This document shows positions 33,778 to 43,588 of a DNA stretch of 64,000 nt, piece after piece. The notes below the pieces were generated by a model that did no database searches, was not told where the DNA came from, and saw nothing but the letters and a program-made list of their open reading frames with translations. Position numbers and translations under genes: made by a program. Position 1 is the stretch's first letter; each line of letters starts with the position of its first letter. This DNA comes from Eubacteriales bacterium (GTDB lineage Bacteria; Bacillota; Clostridia; Lachnospirales; Lachnospiraceae), in NCBI GenBank assembly GCA_030524175.1, contig JAUNHC010000007.1:1-64000 (forward strand), read 5' to 3'.

Positions 33778-34878
33778 ATGAAAATATCTATGATCTGCTT
33801 CAGTCTCACAGGCCGGGAAACAGGGGAACGGCTTCAGGAAGCCCTGAAATCACAAGGTCATAAAGTGATACTTGATAAAAAGAGTAAATATCTTGATGAT
33901 TCTATAGAGGAAAGCGTAAGTGTATGGACAGGCAGACAGTTCCCGGAGGCTGACGGTATTCTTTTCATAGGAGCCTGTGGGATCGCTGTCAGGAGCATTG
34001 CCCCCTATGTGGTGTCAAAGAAGGCTGATCCGGCAGTTCTTGTGGCTGACGAGTGCGGGAAATATGTGATATCCCTTCTGTCCGGACATCTGGGCGGAGC
34101 CAACGACCTGGCACAGAGTATGGCTGAAATCCTGGGGGCTGTTCCTGTGATAACCACAGCCACAGATCTCCATGACAGGTTTGCAGTGGACGTATTTGCA
34201 AAAAGGAACAGATGTGCTGTTTTCCTTATGGGAGCGGCCAAAGATGTTTCCGCTGCACTCCTGGCAGGAAAACAGGTTGGCTTCTACAGTGAATTTCCAT
34301 ATGAAGGTGAACTTCCCCAGGGTTTGATACTCTGTGACAAGGAAGGACAGCCCCTTCCCGGGGGCTTATCAGGACGGGCAGGTACACATCAACAAGGACA
34401 GATGAAAGTGTGTCCGCAGGTTGGGGTGGCTGTCACTTTACACAGAGACTGCATTCCCTTTTCGTCCACTGTCCATGTGGTTCCGAAAATATTATATTTG
34501 GGTATGGGCTGCCGTAAAGGCAAGAGTGAGAAAGACATTTTCAGCCTTATGAAAGAAGTTTTGGACAGAGATGCCTTATATCTGGAGGCAGCGGCAGGAA
34601 TTGCCAGCATAGGATTAAAAAAGGATGAGCCGGGGTTCAAGGCTCTTTCGGAAAGTCTGTCCATCCCTTTTGAAACTTTTTCAGAAGAGGAGCTTCAGGC
34701 AGTGAAGGGAGATTTCACTCCTTCCGCATTTGTGAAGAGTGTTGCCGGGGTGGATAATGTGTGTGAGAGAAGCGCTGTTCTTGCCAGCGGGCAGGGACGT
34801 TTAATACAGAGAAAACAGGCGTCCGGCGGTGTGACAGCCGCCCTGGCGGTGAGAGATTGGAGGATTCGTTTTGAATAA
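33778..34878 (+). CDS. cbiG: cobalt-precorrin-5A hydrolase
   Basis: 366 aa. CbiG opens the delta-lactone of cobalt-precorrin-5A with loss of acetaldehyde. The N-terminal region shows FIGACGIAVRSIAPYVVSKKADPAVLVADECGKYVISLLSGHLGGANDLA, a strong CbiG signature. The C-terminal domain shows LGMGCRKGKSEKDIF, IASIGLKKDEPGF and SGGVTAALAVRDW. It is separated from cbiF by 88 bp containing a palindrome, and overlaps the cbiH start by 8 bases. Confidence 0.94.
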   Translation: MKISMICFSLTGRETGERLQEALKSQGHKVILDKKSKYLDDSIEESVSVWTGRQFPEADGILFIGACGIAVRSIAPYVVSKKADPAVLVADECGKYVISLLSGHLGGANDLAQSMAEILGAVPVITTATDLHDRFAVDVFAKRNRCAVFLMGAAKDVSAALLAGKQVGFYSEFPYEGELPQGLILCDKEGQPLPGGLSGRAGTHQQGQMKVCPQVGVAVTLHRDCIPFSSTVHVVPKILYLGMGCRKGKSEKDIFSLMKEVLDRDALYLEAAAGIASIGLKKDEPGFKALSESLSIPFETFSEEELQAVKGDFTPSAFVKSVAGVDNVCERSAVLASGQGRLIQRKQASGGVTAALAVRDWRIRFE

Positions 34879-35602
34879 AATATATGTTGTGGGCATAGGC
34901 CCCGGAGCTTATGAGGAAATGACAGGGGCAGCCGTTCAGGCTCTTGAGGCCAGTGATGTCATCATTGGGTATACCGTATATGTGGATTTGGTGAAAGAGC
35001 ATTTTTCAGAAAAGGAATTTCTGACAACCCCTATGAAAAAAGAAGTGGACCGTTGTGTTCTGGCCTTTGAGGAGGCAATGAAAGGGAAGACAGTTTCCAT
35101 GATATGCAGCGGAGATGCAGGGGTATACGGTATGGCCGGCCTGATGTATGAAGTGGGAGTGAATTATCCGGAAGCAGAGCTTGTCATAGTACCGGGTGTG
35201 ACTGCTGCCACAGGAGGCGCGGCAGTCCTTGGGGCACCGCTCATTCATGATTTCTGCCTGATCAGCTTAAGTGACCTCCTCACTCCCTGGGAAAAAATCC
35301 AGGCCCGTCTTTTAGGAGCATCTCAAGCAGATTTTGTTATCTGCCTTTATAATCCATCCAGCCGTAAACGCCATGATTACCTTATGAAAGCCTGTGATCT
35401 GATGATGCAGTATAAATCCCCGGAGACTGTGTGCGGCATAGTTTCCAATATCGCAAGAGAAGGGCAGGCCTCCAGGATTATGACTCTCAAGGAGTTAAGA
35501 GATACTCAGGTAGATATGTTTACCACTGTGTTTATCGGAAACTCACAGACGAAAGAAATCAATGGGAAAATGGTAACACCAAGAGGATACCGTGATGTAT
35601 AA
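34871..35602 (+). CDS. cbiH: cobalt-precorrin-3 C17-methyltransferase
   Basis: 243 aa with a TTG start at 34871, eight bases after GGAGG and overlapping the end of cbiG. The N-terminus NKIYVVGIGPGAYEEMTGAAVQALEASDVIIGYTVYVDLV and SGDAGVYGMAGLMYEV, PGVTAATGGAAVLGAPLIHDFCLISLSDLLTPWE are CbiH/CobJ motifs. It methylates C17 and drives ring contraction. No C-terminal ferredoxin-like extension is present. Confidence 0.93.
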   Translation: MNKIYVVGIGPGAYEEMTGAAVQALEASDVIIGYTVYVDLVKEHFSEKEFLTTPMKKEVDRCVLAFEEAMKGKTVSMICSGDAGVYGMAGLMYEVGVNYPEAELVIVPGVTAATGGAAVLGAPLIHDFCLISLSDLLTPWEKIQARLLGASQADFVICLYNPSSRKRHDYLMKACDLMMQYKSPETVCGIVSNIAREGQASRIMTLKELRDTQVDMFTTVFIGNSQTKEINGKMVTPRGYRDV

Positions 35603-37568
35603 AGTCCTTGTTTTTGCAGGTACAACAGAAGGTTATGCACTCTGCCGTTTTCTGGCAGGGAATCAAGTGCCGGTCTGTGCCTGTGTAGCTACGGGATACG
35701 GGAGCAGATCCCTGGAGGAGGGACCTTATCTCCAGGTCCGGGCAGAACGCCTTGACGAGAGTGGGATGGAGTCTTTCCTTGAGGAGATCAGGCCGGAGCT
35801 TGTATTGGATGCCACCCACCCCTATGCTGCCCAGGTGACAGAAAATATACAAACGGCCTGCCGGGTGTTATCGGTTCCTTACGAGAGAGTTCTGAGGGAA
35901 GAAGGAGAGCACCAGGGGGATGCTGTATACGTAAGCAGCACAGAAGAGGCAGTTGAATATCTGAAAGGGACAGAGGGAAATATTCTCCTCACAACAGGAA
36001 GTAAAGAACTGGCTAAGTTTGCCCTTCTTCCTGATTATGAGGAACGGCTTTATGCCCGGGTTCTTTCTCTGCCCTCTGTGCTGGAGGCGTGTCGGGATTT
36101 AAGGATAGAAGGCAGACATCTCCTTGGGCTTCAGGGGCCTTTTACTGCGGAGATGAATGCTGCCATGCTCAGACAGTATGACTGCCGCTATCTTGTCACA
36201 AAGGATTCGGGAAAAGCGGGAGGCTTTCAGGAAAAAATGGAAGCTGCTGCTGCATGCGGCGCCGTACCTGTTATCATCGGGCGTCCTCTCAAAGAAGAGG
36301 GCATTTCGCTCACAGAATGTAAGGCAATGCTGGCACAGCGTTTTTCTCTGTCCTTACATCCTCAAGTGATTCTTTTGGGGATTGGAATGGGAAGCGAAGA
36401 TACCCTGACAGTCCAGGGGAAAAGGGCCTTGGATGAAGCAGAGCTTTTAATCGGTGCCAGAAGGATCGTGGACTCTGTACGGCAGCCCCATCACCAGGTG
36501 ATATATGAATATAACAGTGAAAAAATCTTGAAAAACATAGAAGAACACTCGGAATATGAGAAAATTGTTATAGTGTTGTCGGGGGATGTAGGGTTTTACA
36601 GCGGTGCCAGGAAGCTGACAGAAGCACTGGGGAACAGTGTGGAGATCATCTGCGGTATTTCTTCTGTGGTATATTTTATGGCAAAGGCAGGTCTTTCCTG
36701 GGATGACGCCAGGATTGTCAGCGCTCATGGAAGGAACTGTAACCTTGTATCATTGATAAAACACAACAGAAAAGTATTTGCGATCCTGGGAACAGCAGAC
36801 GGAGTCGCCAGGATTGCCCGGAAGCTTGTGTATTACCAAATGGGTGAGGTGCTGCTTTATGTGGGCGAGAATCTTTCCTATCTTAACGAGAAGATATTCG
36901 CAAAGCCGGCCAGAGAGCTGGTTGAATATGAAGGGGATGCCCTCAGTGTTGTCTGTGCCTTAAATGAAACAGCAGAGTCTCTTTCTGCCACACACGGGAT
37001 ACCGGACGAAGCCTTTCAAAGAGGAAAAGCCCCGATGACAAAGGAAGAGGTGCGTACGGTTTCTCTGGCAAAGCTGCGTCTTGCAGAAGATTCAGTATGC
37101 TATGATGTGGGTGCCGGTACAGGTTCAGTTTCTGTGGAGATGGCTGTCCGGGCCCATCAGGGAAGAGTGTATGCCATTGAGAAGAAGGAGGATGCGGCAC
37201 AGCTTCTGGAAATCAACAGGCAGAGATTTGCTGTGGATAATCTGGAGATCATCAAAGGAGAAGCACCTCAGGCCCTGGAAGACCTTCCGGCGCCTACCCA
37301 TGCATTTATCGGCGGATCCTCCGGGAATTTAAAGGAAATCATAGAACTGCTCCTTAAAAAGAATCCCAATGTGAGGATTGTGATAAACTGTATTACCCTG
37401 GAGACTGTCACAGAAGCTTTACAGGTGATAAAGGATTATGCCTTTGAAGAGAATGAGATTGTGCAGCTCAATGCCGCCCGTTCCAGGAATCTTGGCCGGT
37501 ATCATATGATGATGGGTGAAAATCCTATTTACATCATAACCTGCAGAAAAGGAGGCGGTTCTGCATGA
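35595..37568 (+). CDS. cbiJET: triple fusion CbiJ-CbiE-CbiT: precorrin-6A reductase and precorrin-6Y methyltransferase/decarboxylase
   Basis: 657 aa carrying three enzymes. Residues 1-250 are CbiJ/CobK reductase (VLVFAGTTEGYALCRFL, VLDATHPYAAQVTENI, GPFTAEMN). Residues about 255-460 are CbiE C5-methyltransferase (VILLGIGMGSEDTLTVQGKRAL, VLSGDVGFYSGARKLTE, ISSVVYFMAKAGLSWDDA). Residues about 470-657 are CbiT, C15-methyltransferase with C12 decarboxylation (PMTKEEVRTVSLAKLRLAED, CYDVGAGTGSVSVEMA, FIGGSSGNLKEIIELL). CbiE-CbiT fusions (CobL-like) are common; adding CbiJ in front is less usual. It overlaps cbiH by 8 bases and shares ATGA with cbiA. Confidence 0.93.
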   Translation: MYKVLVFAGTTEGYALCRFLAGNQVPVCACVATGYGSRSLEEGPYLQVRAERLDESGMESFLEEIRPELVLDATHPYAAQVTENIQTACRVLSVPYERVLREEGEHQGDAVYVSSTEEAVEYLKGTEGNILLTTGSKELAKFALLPDYEERLYARVLSLPSVLEACRDLRIEGRHLLGLQGPFTAEMNAAMLRQYDCRYLVTKDSGKAGGFQEKMEAAAACGAVPVIIGRPLKEEGISLTECKAMLAQRFSLSLHPQVILLGIGMGSEDTLTVQGKRALDEAELLIGARRIVDSVRQPHHQVIYEYNSEKILKNIEEHSEYEKIVIVLSGDVGFYSGARKLTEALGNSVEIICGISSVVYFMAKAGLSWDDARIVSAHGRNCNLVSLIKHNRKVFAILGTADGVARIARKLVYYQMGEVLLYVGENLSYLNEKIFAKPARELVEYEGDALSVVCALNETAESLSATHGIPDEAFQRGKAPMTKEEVRTVSLAKLRLAEDSVCYDVGAGTGSVSVEMAVRAHQGRVYAIEKKEDAAQLLEINRQRFAVDNLEIIKGEAPQALEDLPAPTHAFIGGSSGNLKEIIELLLKKNPNVRIVINCITLETVTEALQVIKDYAFEENEIVQLNAARSRNLGRYHMMMGENPIYIITCRKGGGSA

Positions 37569-39013
37569 AAATACCACGTATCCTTCTGGCAGCAGGAGCC
37601 AGCGGCAGCGGCAAGACCCTGATCACCTGCGGATTGCTCCAGACATTTGTGAACAGGGGGCTAAACACTGCTTCCTTTAAATGCGGGCCGGACTACATAG
37701 ATCCCATGTTTCACAGCCAGGTCATAGGGACGAAATCAAGAAATCTTGATACTTTCTTCACCTCCGGCAGCCGTCTCAGATATCTTCTGGGCACAAATGC
37801 CAGGGATTGTGACATTGCAGTGATGGAGGGGGTGATGGGGTATTATGACGGTGTGGGCGGAATCAGTACCCAGGCCAGCGCCTATGATCTTGCAGATACT
37901 ACAAATACCCCGGTGGTGTTTATTGTGAACAGCAAGGGGATGAGCGTATCCCTTGCCGCATATATCAAAGGATTTATGGAATATAAGGAGAACAGCCATA
38001 TCAAGGGGGTTATTTTCAACCAGATGTCATCCATGCTTTATCCCAGGATGAAGAAGCTGGTGGAAGAAGAACTGGGAGTGAAAGCACTTGGATATGTGCC
38101 AAAGGTGGAGGACTGTGTGATCGAGAGCCGTCATCTGGGCCTTGTACTGCCGGAAGAAATCCCTGAGCTTCGTGACAGGCTGATGAAGCTGTCCGGGATC
38201 CTGGAAGAAACACTGGATATAGAAGGAATTTTAAATCTTGCCCGAGAGGCAGAGGAATTAGAAGTACCAGCAGGTCCGGCCTGTGAGGCGGAGGACTTAA
38301 GGCTGCTTGATGAAGAAGAGGCTGCCTTTGGTTTTCATATTCATCAGGCAGCACCGGAAGTGGACAAGGTCTGCATTGGTGTGGCAAGAGATGAAGCCTT
38401 CTGCTTTTTCTATGAAGACAACCTCCGGCTGCTGCAGGAGATGGGGGCGGAGCTGATATATTTTTCCCCCATCCATGATACCTCTCTCCCGGAAAATCTA
38501 GACGGACTTCTTCTCTGCGGCGGCTATCCGGAGCTTAACGGCAAAGCCCTGGAGGAAAACAGGGTCATGCGCCGGGAGATAAAGACTGCCGTGGAAAAAG
38601 GAATGCCCTGTATGGCAGAATGCGGAGGCTTTATGTATCTCCACCGTGAGATGGAGGGCATGGACGGCAAATTTTACTCCATGGCAGGCGTGATTGACGG
38701 CAAAGTATTCCGAACCCCAAGGCTGACAAGATTCGGATATATTACCCTGGAACAAAATAAAGAAGTTCTGGGAGAAGAAAACATGGAGCAGATCCCGGCT
38801 CATGAATTTCACTATTTTGATTCAGACAGCTGCGGGGAGGCATTTCATGCCGCCAAACCTATGAGCAGCAGGGGATGGGACTGTATTCATGGTTCTTCCA
38901 GAATGCTGGCAGGCTTTCCCCATTTATATTATTATGCCAACCCCCGGATTCCCCGGGCATTTCTGAAAAAATGTCTGGAATATCATTGTGAGCGGGGATC
39001 AAACGGTGTGTGA
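37565..39013 (+). CDS. cbiA: cobyrinate a,c-diamide synthase
   Basis: 482 aa. Glutamine-dependent ATP enzyme that amidates the a and c side chains. N-terminal P-loop ILLAAGASGSGKTLITCGLLQ, then KCGPDYIDPMFH and EGVMGYYDG. The C-terminal glutamine amidotransferase domain carries the nucleophilic Cys in CMAECGGFMYL and the His in EFHYFD. Start codon overlaps the previous stop (ATGA). SD AAAGGAGG. Confidence 0.94.
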   Translation: MKIPRILLAAGASGSGKTLITCGLLQTFVNRGLNTASFKCGPDYIDPMFHSQVIGTKSRNLDTFFTSGSRLRYLLGTNARDCDIAVMEGVMGYYDGVGGISTQASAYDLADTTNTPVVFIVNSKGMSVSLAAYIKGFMEYKENSHIKGVIFNQMSSMLYPRMKKLVEEELGVKALGYVPKVEDCVIESRHLGLVLPEEIPELRDRLMKLSGILEETLDIEGILNLAREAEELEVPAGPACEAEDLRLLDEEEAAFGFHIHQAAPEVDKVCIGVARDEAFCFFYEDNLRLLQEMGAELIYFSPIHDTSLPENLDGLLLCGGYPELNGKALEENRVMRREIKTAVEKGMPCMAECGGFMYLHREMEGMDGKFYSMAGVIDGKVFRTPRLTRFGYITLEQNKEVLGEENMEQIPAHEFHYFDSDSCGEAFHAAKPMSSRGWDCIHGSSRMLAGFPHLYYYANPRIPRAFLKKCLEYHCERGSNGV

Positions 39014-39070
39014 GCATATGGGAAGGACGGATAAAACGAGGTTCGGAAATCCGGGCAGAAGGAGAAGAAC

Positions 39071-40045
39071 ATGAATTACAGTATGCTGGCCCTGGCCGCA
39101 GGGTTTGTTTTAGACTTGATTTTCGGTGACCCCAGATGGATGTACCATCCGGTGTGTGTCATCGGAAAGCTGATCGCTTCTCTGGAGAGAAAAATACGCA
39201 GGATTTTTCCAAAGACGAAGGGCGGAGAGCTTGCCGGAGGTTTTTTGGAGGTGGTCCTGGTATGTCTTCTTTGCGCAGGGATACCTCTGGTAATCCTTTA
39301 TGCTGCCTATGCCATTATGCCCTGGCTTGGGTTTGCACTGGAGACATACTGGTGTTACCAGCTTCTCGCCACAAAGTCCTTGCGTGACGAGAGTATGAAG
39401 GTATATGACAGGCTGAAAAACGGTACTCTGGAGGAAGCCCGTTATGCAGTTTCCATGATCGTAGGCCGGGATACCGAGAGTCTTACAGAGGACGGTGTGA
39501 CCAAGGCTGCGGTGGAGACTGTGGCAGAAAATGCTTCAGACGGTATCATTGCCCCTATGCTGTATATGGCAGTGGGCGGAGTGCCGCTTATGTTCTTATA
39601 TAAAGCGGTCAACACTATGGATTCCATGCTTGGATACAAAAATGACAAGTATCTTTATTTTGGCCGTTGTGCGGCAAAGCTGGATGACATTGTGAATTAT
39701 ATTCCTGCCAGGGTTTCAGGATGGCTTATGGTGGCAGCCACCCTTTTTACCGGTATGGATACGAAAAACGCGGCGAAAATTTACCGCCGTGACAGAAGAA
39801 ACCATGCATCTCCTAACTCTGCCCAGACAGAAGCTGCTATGGCAGGTGCTCTTCAGGTTCAACTTGCGGGAAATGCATATTATTTCGGAAAATTATATGA
39901 AAAGCCTACAATCGGAGACGCAATCCGTCCTGTGGAGGCAGAGGATATTAAACGTGCAAACCGCCTTCTGTACGGGACTGCAGTGCTGGGAGTGATCATT
40001 TTCCTTGCATTGCGGGCGGCAGCAGCGGCTTTGACAGGATTTTAG
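39071..40045 (+). CDS. cbiB: adenosylcobinamide-phosphate synthase
   Basis: 324-aa membrane protein that attaches the aminopropanol phosphate arm to adenosylcobyric acid. The N-terminus LALAAGFVLDLIFGDPRWMYHPVCVIGKLIASLE and the mid-region TVAENASDGIIAPMLYMAVGGVPLMFLYKAVNTMDSMLGYKNDKYLYFG are CbiB/CobD signatures, followed by RDRRNHASPNSAQTEAAMAGAL. About four to five hydrophobic helices are seen. SD GAAGGAG. Confidence 0.95.
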   Translation: MNYSMLALAAGFVLDLIFGDPRWMYHPVCVIGKLIASLERKIRRIFPKTKGGELAGGFLEVVLVCLLCAGIPLVILYAAYAIMPWLGFALETYWCYQLLATKSLRDESMKVYDRLKNGTLEEARYAVSMIVGRDTESLTEDGVTKAAVETVAENASDGIIAPMLYMAVGGVPLMFLYKAVNTMDSMLGYKNDKYLYFGRCAAKLDDIVNYIPARVSGWLMVAATLFTGMDTKNAAKIYRRDRRNHASPNSAQTEAAMAGALQVQLAGNAYYFGKLYEKPTIGDAIRPVEAEDIKRANRLLYGTAVLGVIIFLALRAAAAALTGF

Positions 40046-40054
40046 GAGGTAAGC

Positions 40055-41092
40055 ATGAAGAAACATATTCACGGAGGAAATGTCTATCAGTATGAGAATT
40101 GTGTGGATTTTTCCGCCAACTGCAATCCGCTGGGAACACCGGAGAGTGTGAAAGAGGCAGTGATCAAAAGCCTGGAGAATATCAATCATTATCCCCAGGT
40201 GGGATGTGCTCCCCTGAAAAAGGCTATTGCTGCCTATGAAGGCACAGAGGCGGAGAGCATTATCTGCGGAAACGGGGCAGCAGAGCTGATTTTCTCCCTG
40301 TGCAGGGCAGGGAAACCACGCAGGGCCTTAGTACCGGCCCCTACCTTTGCAGAATATCAGCAGGCTCTTGAGAGTGTGGGGTGCGAGGTAGAGTATTTCT
40401 GGCTCAGGGAAGATAAGGGTTACTGTCTGGACAAGGATTTTCTGGATGGGCTGCATAAAGAATTAGATATTGTTTTTCTCTGCAATCCCAATAATCCTAC
40501 AGGAGTGCTCACAGACCGTGGCTTTCTTACAGAGGTTCTGGAAAAATGCAGAGAGTTGGAAATTTTCCTGGTGGTAGATGAATGCTTTCTTGATTTTGTC
40601 AAGGAGGCAGAGGCTTATACACTAAAGGGTATGCTTAAGGAGTATCATAACCTGTTTCTCCTTAAAGCTTTTACCAAGAGATATGCCATGGCAGGGGTAC
40701 GTCTGGGATATGGTATTTGTGAGAATAAGAAACTTCTGGAGCAGATGGAGCTTGTCACACAGCCCTGGAATGTGTCATCCATGGCACAGGCAGCAGGTCT
40801 TGCCGCATTGAAGGAGAAGGAGTATGTGGAGGCGGGAAGGCAGATTGTCTTCACGGAAAGGGAATACCTGAAAAAAGAAATGACAGAGCTTGGCCTTACT
40901 GTATTTGCCTCAGAAGCAAACTATATTTTTTTCAAAGGACCGGAGGATTTATTTGAGGCTTGTGTAAAAAACGGGATATTGATCCGGGACTGCAGTAATT
41001 ATCCGGGACTTTGCAAAGGGTATTTCCGAATTGCAGTGAAGAGGCATGAGGATAATGAGAAGCTTGTAAGGGTTTTGAGAGAAATATTGTGA
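40055..41092 (+). CDS. cobD: L-threonine-O-3-phosphate decarboxylase
   Basis: 345-aa PLP enzyme of the histidinol-phosphate aminotransferase fold. It makes (R)-1-amino-2-propanol phosphate, the substrate of CbiB encoded just upstream. The opening HIHGGNVYQYENCVDFSANCNPLG is typical of CobD, FLCNPNNPTGVLTDR is the aminotransferase block, and the PLP lysine is in LLKAFTKRYAMAGVRLGYG. Context separates it from HisC. SD TAGGAGG. Confidence 0.92.
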   Translation: MKKHIHGGNVYQYENCVDFSANCNPLGTPESVKEAVIKSLENINHYPQVGCAPLKKAIAAYEGTEAESIICGNGAAELIFSLCRAGKPRRALVPAPTFAEYQQALESVGCEVEYFWLREDKGYCLDKDFLDGLHKELDIVFLCNPNNPTGVLTDRGFLTEVLEKCRELEIFLVVDECFLDFVKEAEAYTLKGMLKEYHNLFLLKAFTKRYAMAGVRLGYGICENKKLLEQMELVTQPWNVSSMAQAAGLAALKEKEYVEAGRQIVFTEREYLKKEMTELGLTVFASEANYIFFKGPEDLFEACVKNGILIRDCSNYPGLCKGYFRIAVKRHEDNEKLVRVLREIL

Positions 41093-41156
41093 AATTATCT
41101 GCAGGTATGGCGGCTGCGGATATCTGCGCCATAAGCGTTAGAAAGGGGAAGGGAAG

Positions 41157-42665
41157 ATGGCAAAAGCAATAATGGTACAGGGCACTATGTCCAATGCGGG
41201 AAAAAGCCTGCTGGCAGCAGGACTTTGCAGGATTTTCAGGCAGGACGGACATAAGGTGGCGCCCTTTAAATCACAGAATATGGCATTAAATTCATTTATC
41301 ACAGAAGAAGGGCTTGAGATGGGAAGGGCACAGGTGATGCAGGCGGAAGCGGCTGGTATCGCCCCATCGGTTCTTATGAACCCCATTCTTTTGAAGCCCA
41401 CTAATGATGTGGGATCCCAGGTGATCGTAAACGGTGAAGTTCTGGGAACCATGAGCGCACGAGATTACTTTGCCTATAAAAAAAATCTGATACCTGACAT
41501 AATGAAGGCTTACCGTAAGCTAGCCGGAGAAAATGATATCATTGTGATCGAAGGCGCAGGCAGTCCGGCAGAAATCAACTTGAAAGAAGAAGATATCGTC
41601 AATATGGGAATGGCTAAGATGGCCCATGCCCCAGTGCTTCTGGTGGGGGATATTGACAGAGGAGGGGTGTTTGCACAGCTTGTGGGGACGATCCAGCTTC
41701 TTGAGGAAGAGGAACGGGCCATGGTAAAGGGTTTGATCATCAATAAATTCCGCGGGGATAAATCCATCCTGGATCCAGGTGTTGAGATGCTTGAGAAGAA
41801 ATGCAGCATTCCTGTGGTAGGTGTTGCCCCATATCTCAATATCCAGGTGGAGGATGAGGACAGCCTTACGGAACGCTTTGACAGGAAGACAGCGGTAGGG
41901 CTTATTGATATTGCTGTTGTGCGCATTCCCAGAATATCTAATTTTACCGATTTTAATCCGCTGGAAAGTATCCCGGGAGTCACTGTAAGATATGTGAAAA
42001 CCCCTCATGAATTGAAGGACCCGGATATGGTTGTTCTGCCGGGGACCAAGAATACCATGGAAGATCTGCTCTGGATGAGGGAGAGCGGTATGGAAGCTGC
42101 TGTGCTGAAAGCTGCAGCAAGGGGAAAGATTATTTTCGGTATCTGCGGAGGTTATCAGATGCTGGGGGAAACCCTAAGCGACCCTTATGGAGTGGAGGCA
42201 GGAGGGACCATTAAAGGAATGGGACTTCTGCCAATGGATACAGTTTTTGCTAAGACGAAGACAAGAACAAGGGTGACAGGAAAGTTCATGGATCTGGAGG
42301 GTGAGCTGGCGCCTCTGGGGGGAATATCCCTTGAGGGCTATGAAATCCATATGGGAGACAGCATACTGAAAGGCGGGGCAAAGGCTTCCACGTCCATTTA
42401 TGACAGTGTGAGCGGACAGCAGAAAAATGACGGTGCTTATCTGGAGAATGTATGCGGCACCTATGTACACGGAGTTTTCGATAAAGAAGAAGTGGCAGAG
42501 GCTATGGTGCGTGTTCTTGGAGAAAAGAAGGGGATTGATGTGTCACAGATGACAGGGGTGGATTTTGCCGCCTTTAAAGAGACACAGTATGATATTCTGG
42601 CACAGGAGCTTCGTAAACACCTGGATATGAAGAAGATTTATGAAATTCTTGACGCAGGGATATAA
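41157..42665 (+). CDS. cbiP: cobyric acid synthase
   Basis: 502 aa. Amidates the b, d, e and g side chains. Motifs: [22 protein letters not shown] (P-loop), [49 protein letters not shown], and the C-terminal amidotransferase Cys in [13 protein letters not shown] with the His in [20 protein letters not shown]. It is followed by a 250-bp gap carrying a repeat element before cbiC. Confidence 0.95.
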   Translation: MAKAIMVQGTMSNAGKSLLAAGLCRIFRQDGHKVAPFKSQNMALNSFITEEGLEMGRAQVMQAEAAGIAPSVLMNPILLKPTNDVGSQVIVNGEVLGTMSARDYFAYKKNLIPDIMKAYRKLAGENDIIVIEGAGSPAEINLKEEDIVNMGMAKMAHAPVLLVGDIDRGGVFAQLVGTIQLLEEEERAMVKGLIINKFRGDKSILDPGVEMLEKKCSIPVVGVAPYLNIQVEDEDSLTERFDRKTAVGLIDIAVVRIPRISNFTDFNPLESIPGVTVRYVKTPHELKDPDMVVLPGTKNTMEDLLWMRESGMEAAVLKAAARGKIIFGICGGYQMLGETLSDPYGVEAGGTIKGMGLLPMDTVFAKTKTRTRVTGKFMDLEGELAPLGGISLEGYEIHMGDSILKGGAKASTSIYDSVSGQQKNDGAYLENVCGTYVHGVFDKEEVAEAMVRVLGEKKGIDVSQMTGVDFAAFKETQYDILAQELRKHLDMKKIYEILDAGI

Positions 42666-42757
42666 GGCGGCGAAGGGCAGAAGGTCATACAATGCACACG
42701 TGCATGAAGTGGGATGACTTTGGAACCAGAGACATCAGGGGAAAAGGCACTTACATT

Positions 42758-42882
42758 GTAACTGTTCAGAACCATGACGCAAGCCCATGAAAATCGCCTT
42801 TGGCGATGGTGCTTGCTTTTGGCTGTTCAACGTTTTCGCACGGGCTGTGCAGTAAATGCACAGTCCTGTACTGAACAGTTAC
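42758..42882. repeat. 125-bp compound element of the GTAAC palindrome family
   Basis: Ends GTAACTGTTCA (42758-42768) and TGAACAGTTAC (42872-42882) are exact inverted repeats. The left 20 bases equal the inverted end of the 1595 and 33708 copies, and the right 62 bases, inverted, match the element at 13760-13823, including the TGCACAG hairpin and CGTTTTCGCACGG. The middle (about 42778-42820) holds another hairpin, CAAGC..GCTTG around AAATCGCC-TTT-GGCGAT. It looks like a nested or recombined copy. It sits between cbiP and cbiC. Confidence 0.75.
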
Positions 42883-42914
42883 CTTACATTATACAATAGG
42901 AAAGGCGGCTGCAG

Positions 42915-43556
42915 ATGAAAGTAGAATTAGAAAATGTAAAACCAATGGAAATTGAAGCCAGAAGCTTCGAAATGATCACAGAGGAACTAGGCGGTACGCC
43001 ATTGATTCCCGGTACGGAATTGATCGTGAAAAGGTGCATCCATACCAGCGCTGATTTCGACTATGCACAAAATCTCTGCTTTTCAGAAAAGGCTGTGGAC
43101 AAGGCCATCGCTGCCATAAAGGCCGGCGCCTGCATTGTCACGGATACCCAGATGGCAAAAGCCGGGATCAATAAAAAAGCTCTGGCCCGTTACGGCGGAG
43201 AGGTATACTGCTTTATGTCCGACGAAGATGTGGCCTGGGCAGCAAAGGAGAAAGGGACAACAAGGGCTACGGCAAGTATGGATAAAGCGGCAGAACTTAA
43301 TAAACCCCTGATATTTGCCATCGGAAATGCGCCCACTGCATTAGTCCGCCTTTATGAACTTATAGAGGAGGGAAAATTGAATCCTGAGCTGATCATCGGA
43401 GTCCCTGTAGGATTCGTAAATGTGGTACAGTCAAAGGAATTGATCATGGATACCAAAGTGCCGTACATTGTAGCAAGAGGACGAAAGGGCGGCAGCAACA
43501 TTGCAGCCTGTATCTGCAATGCACTGCTTTATATGATCGACAATAACAGGGGATGA
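42915..43556 (+). CDS. cbiC: cobalt-precorrin-8 methylmutase
   Basis: 213 aa. CbiC moves a methyl group from C11 to C12 to give cobyrinic acid. The motif LIVKRCIHTSADFDYAQNLCFS contains the catalytic His; INKKALARYGGEVYCFMSDEDVA and PTALVRLYELIEEGKLNPELIIGVPVGFVNVVQSKE are family blocks. SD AAAGGCGG is modest. It is the last corrin ring gene of the operon. Confidence 0.94.
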   Translation: MKVELENVKPMEIEARSFEMITEELGGTPLIPGTELIVKRCIHTSADFDYAQNLCFSEKAVDKAIAAIKAGACIVTDTQMAKAGINKKALARYGGEVYCFMSDEDVAWAAKEKGTTRATASMDKAAELNKPLIFAIGNAPTALVRLYELIEEGKLNPELIIGVPVGFVNVVQSKELIMDTKVPYIVARGRKGGSNIAACICNALLYMIDNNRG

Positions 43557-43588
43557 TTAAAGAACAGAAGGGTGAGTACAAGGTGAGT

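Noticed and set aside
40055-41092. Histidinol-phosphate aminotransferase (hisC)
   Set aside because: The N-terminal HIHGGNVYQY pattern and the place between cbiB and cbiP indicate threonine-phosphate decarboxylase CobD.
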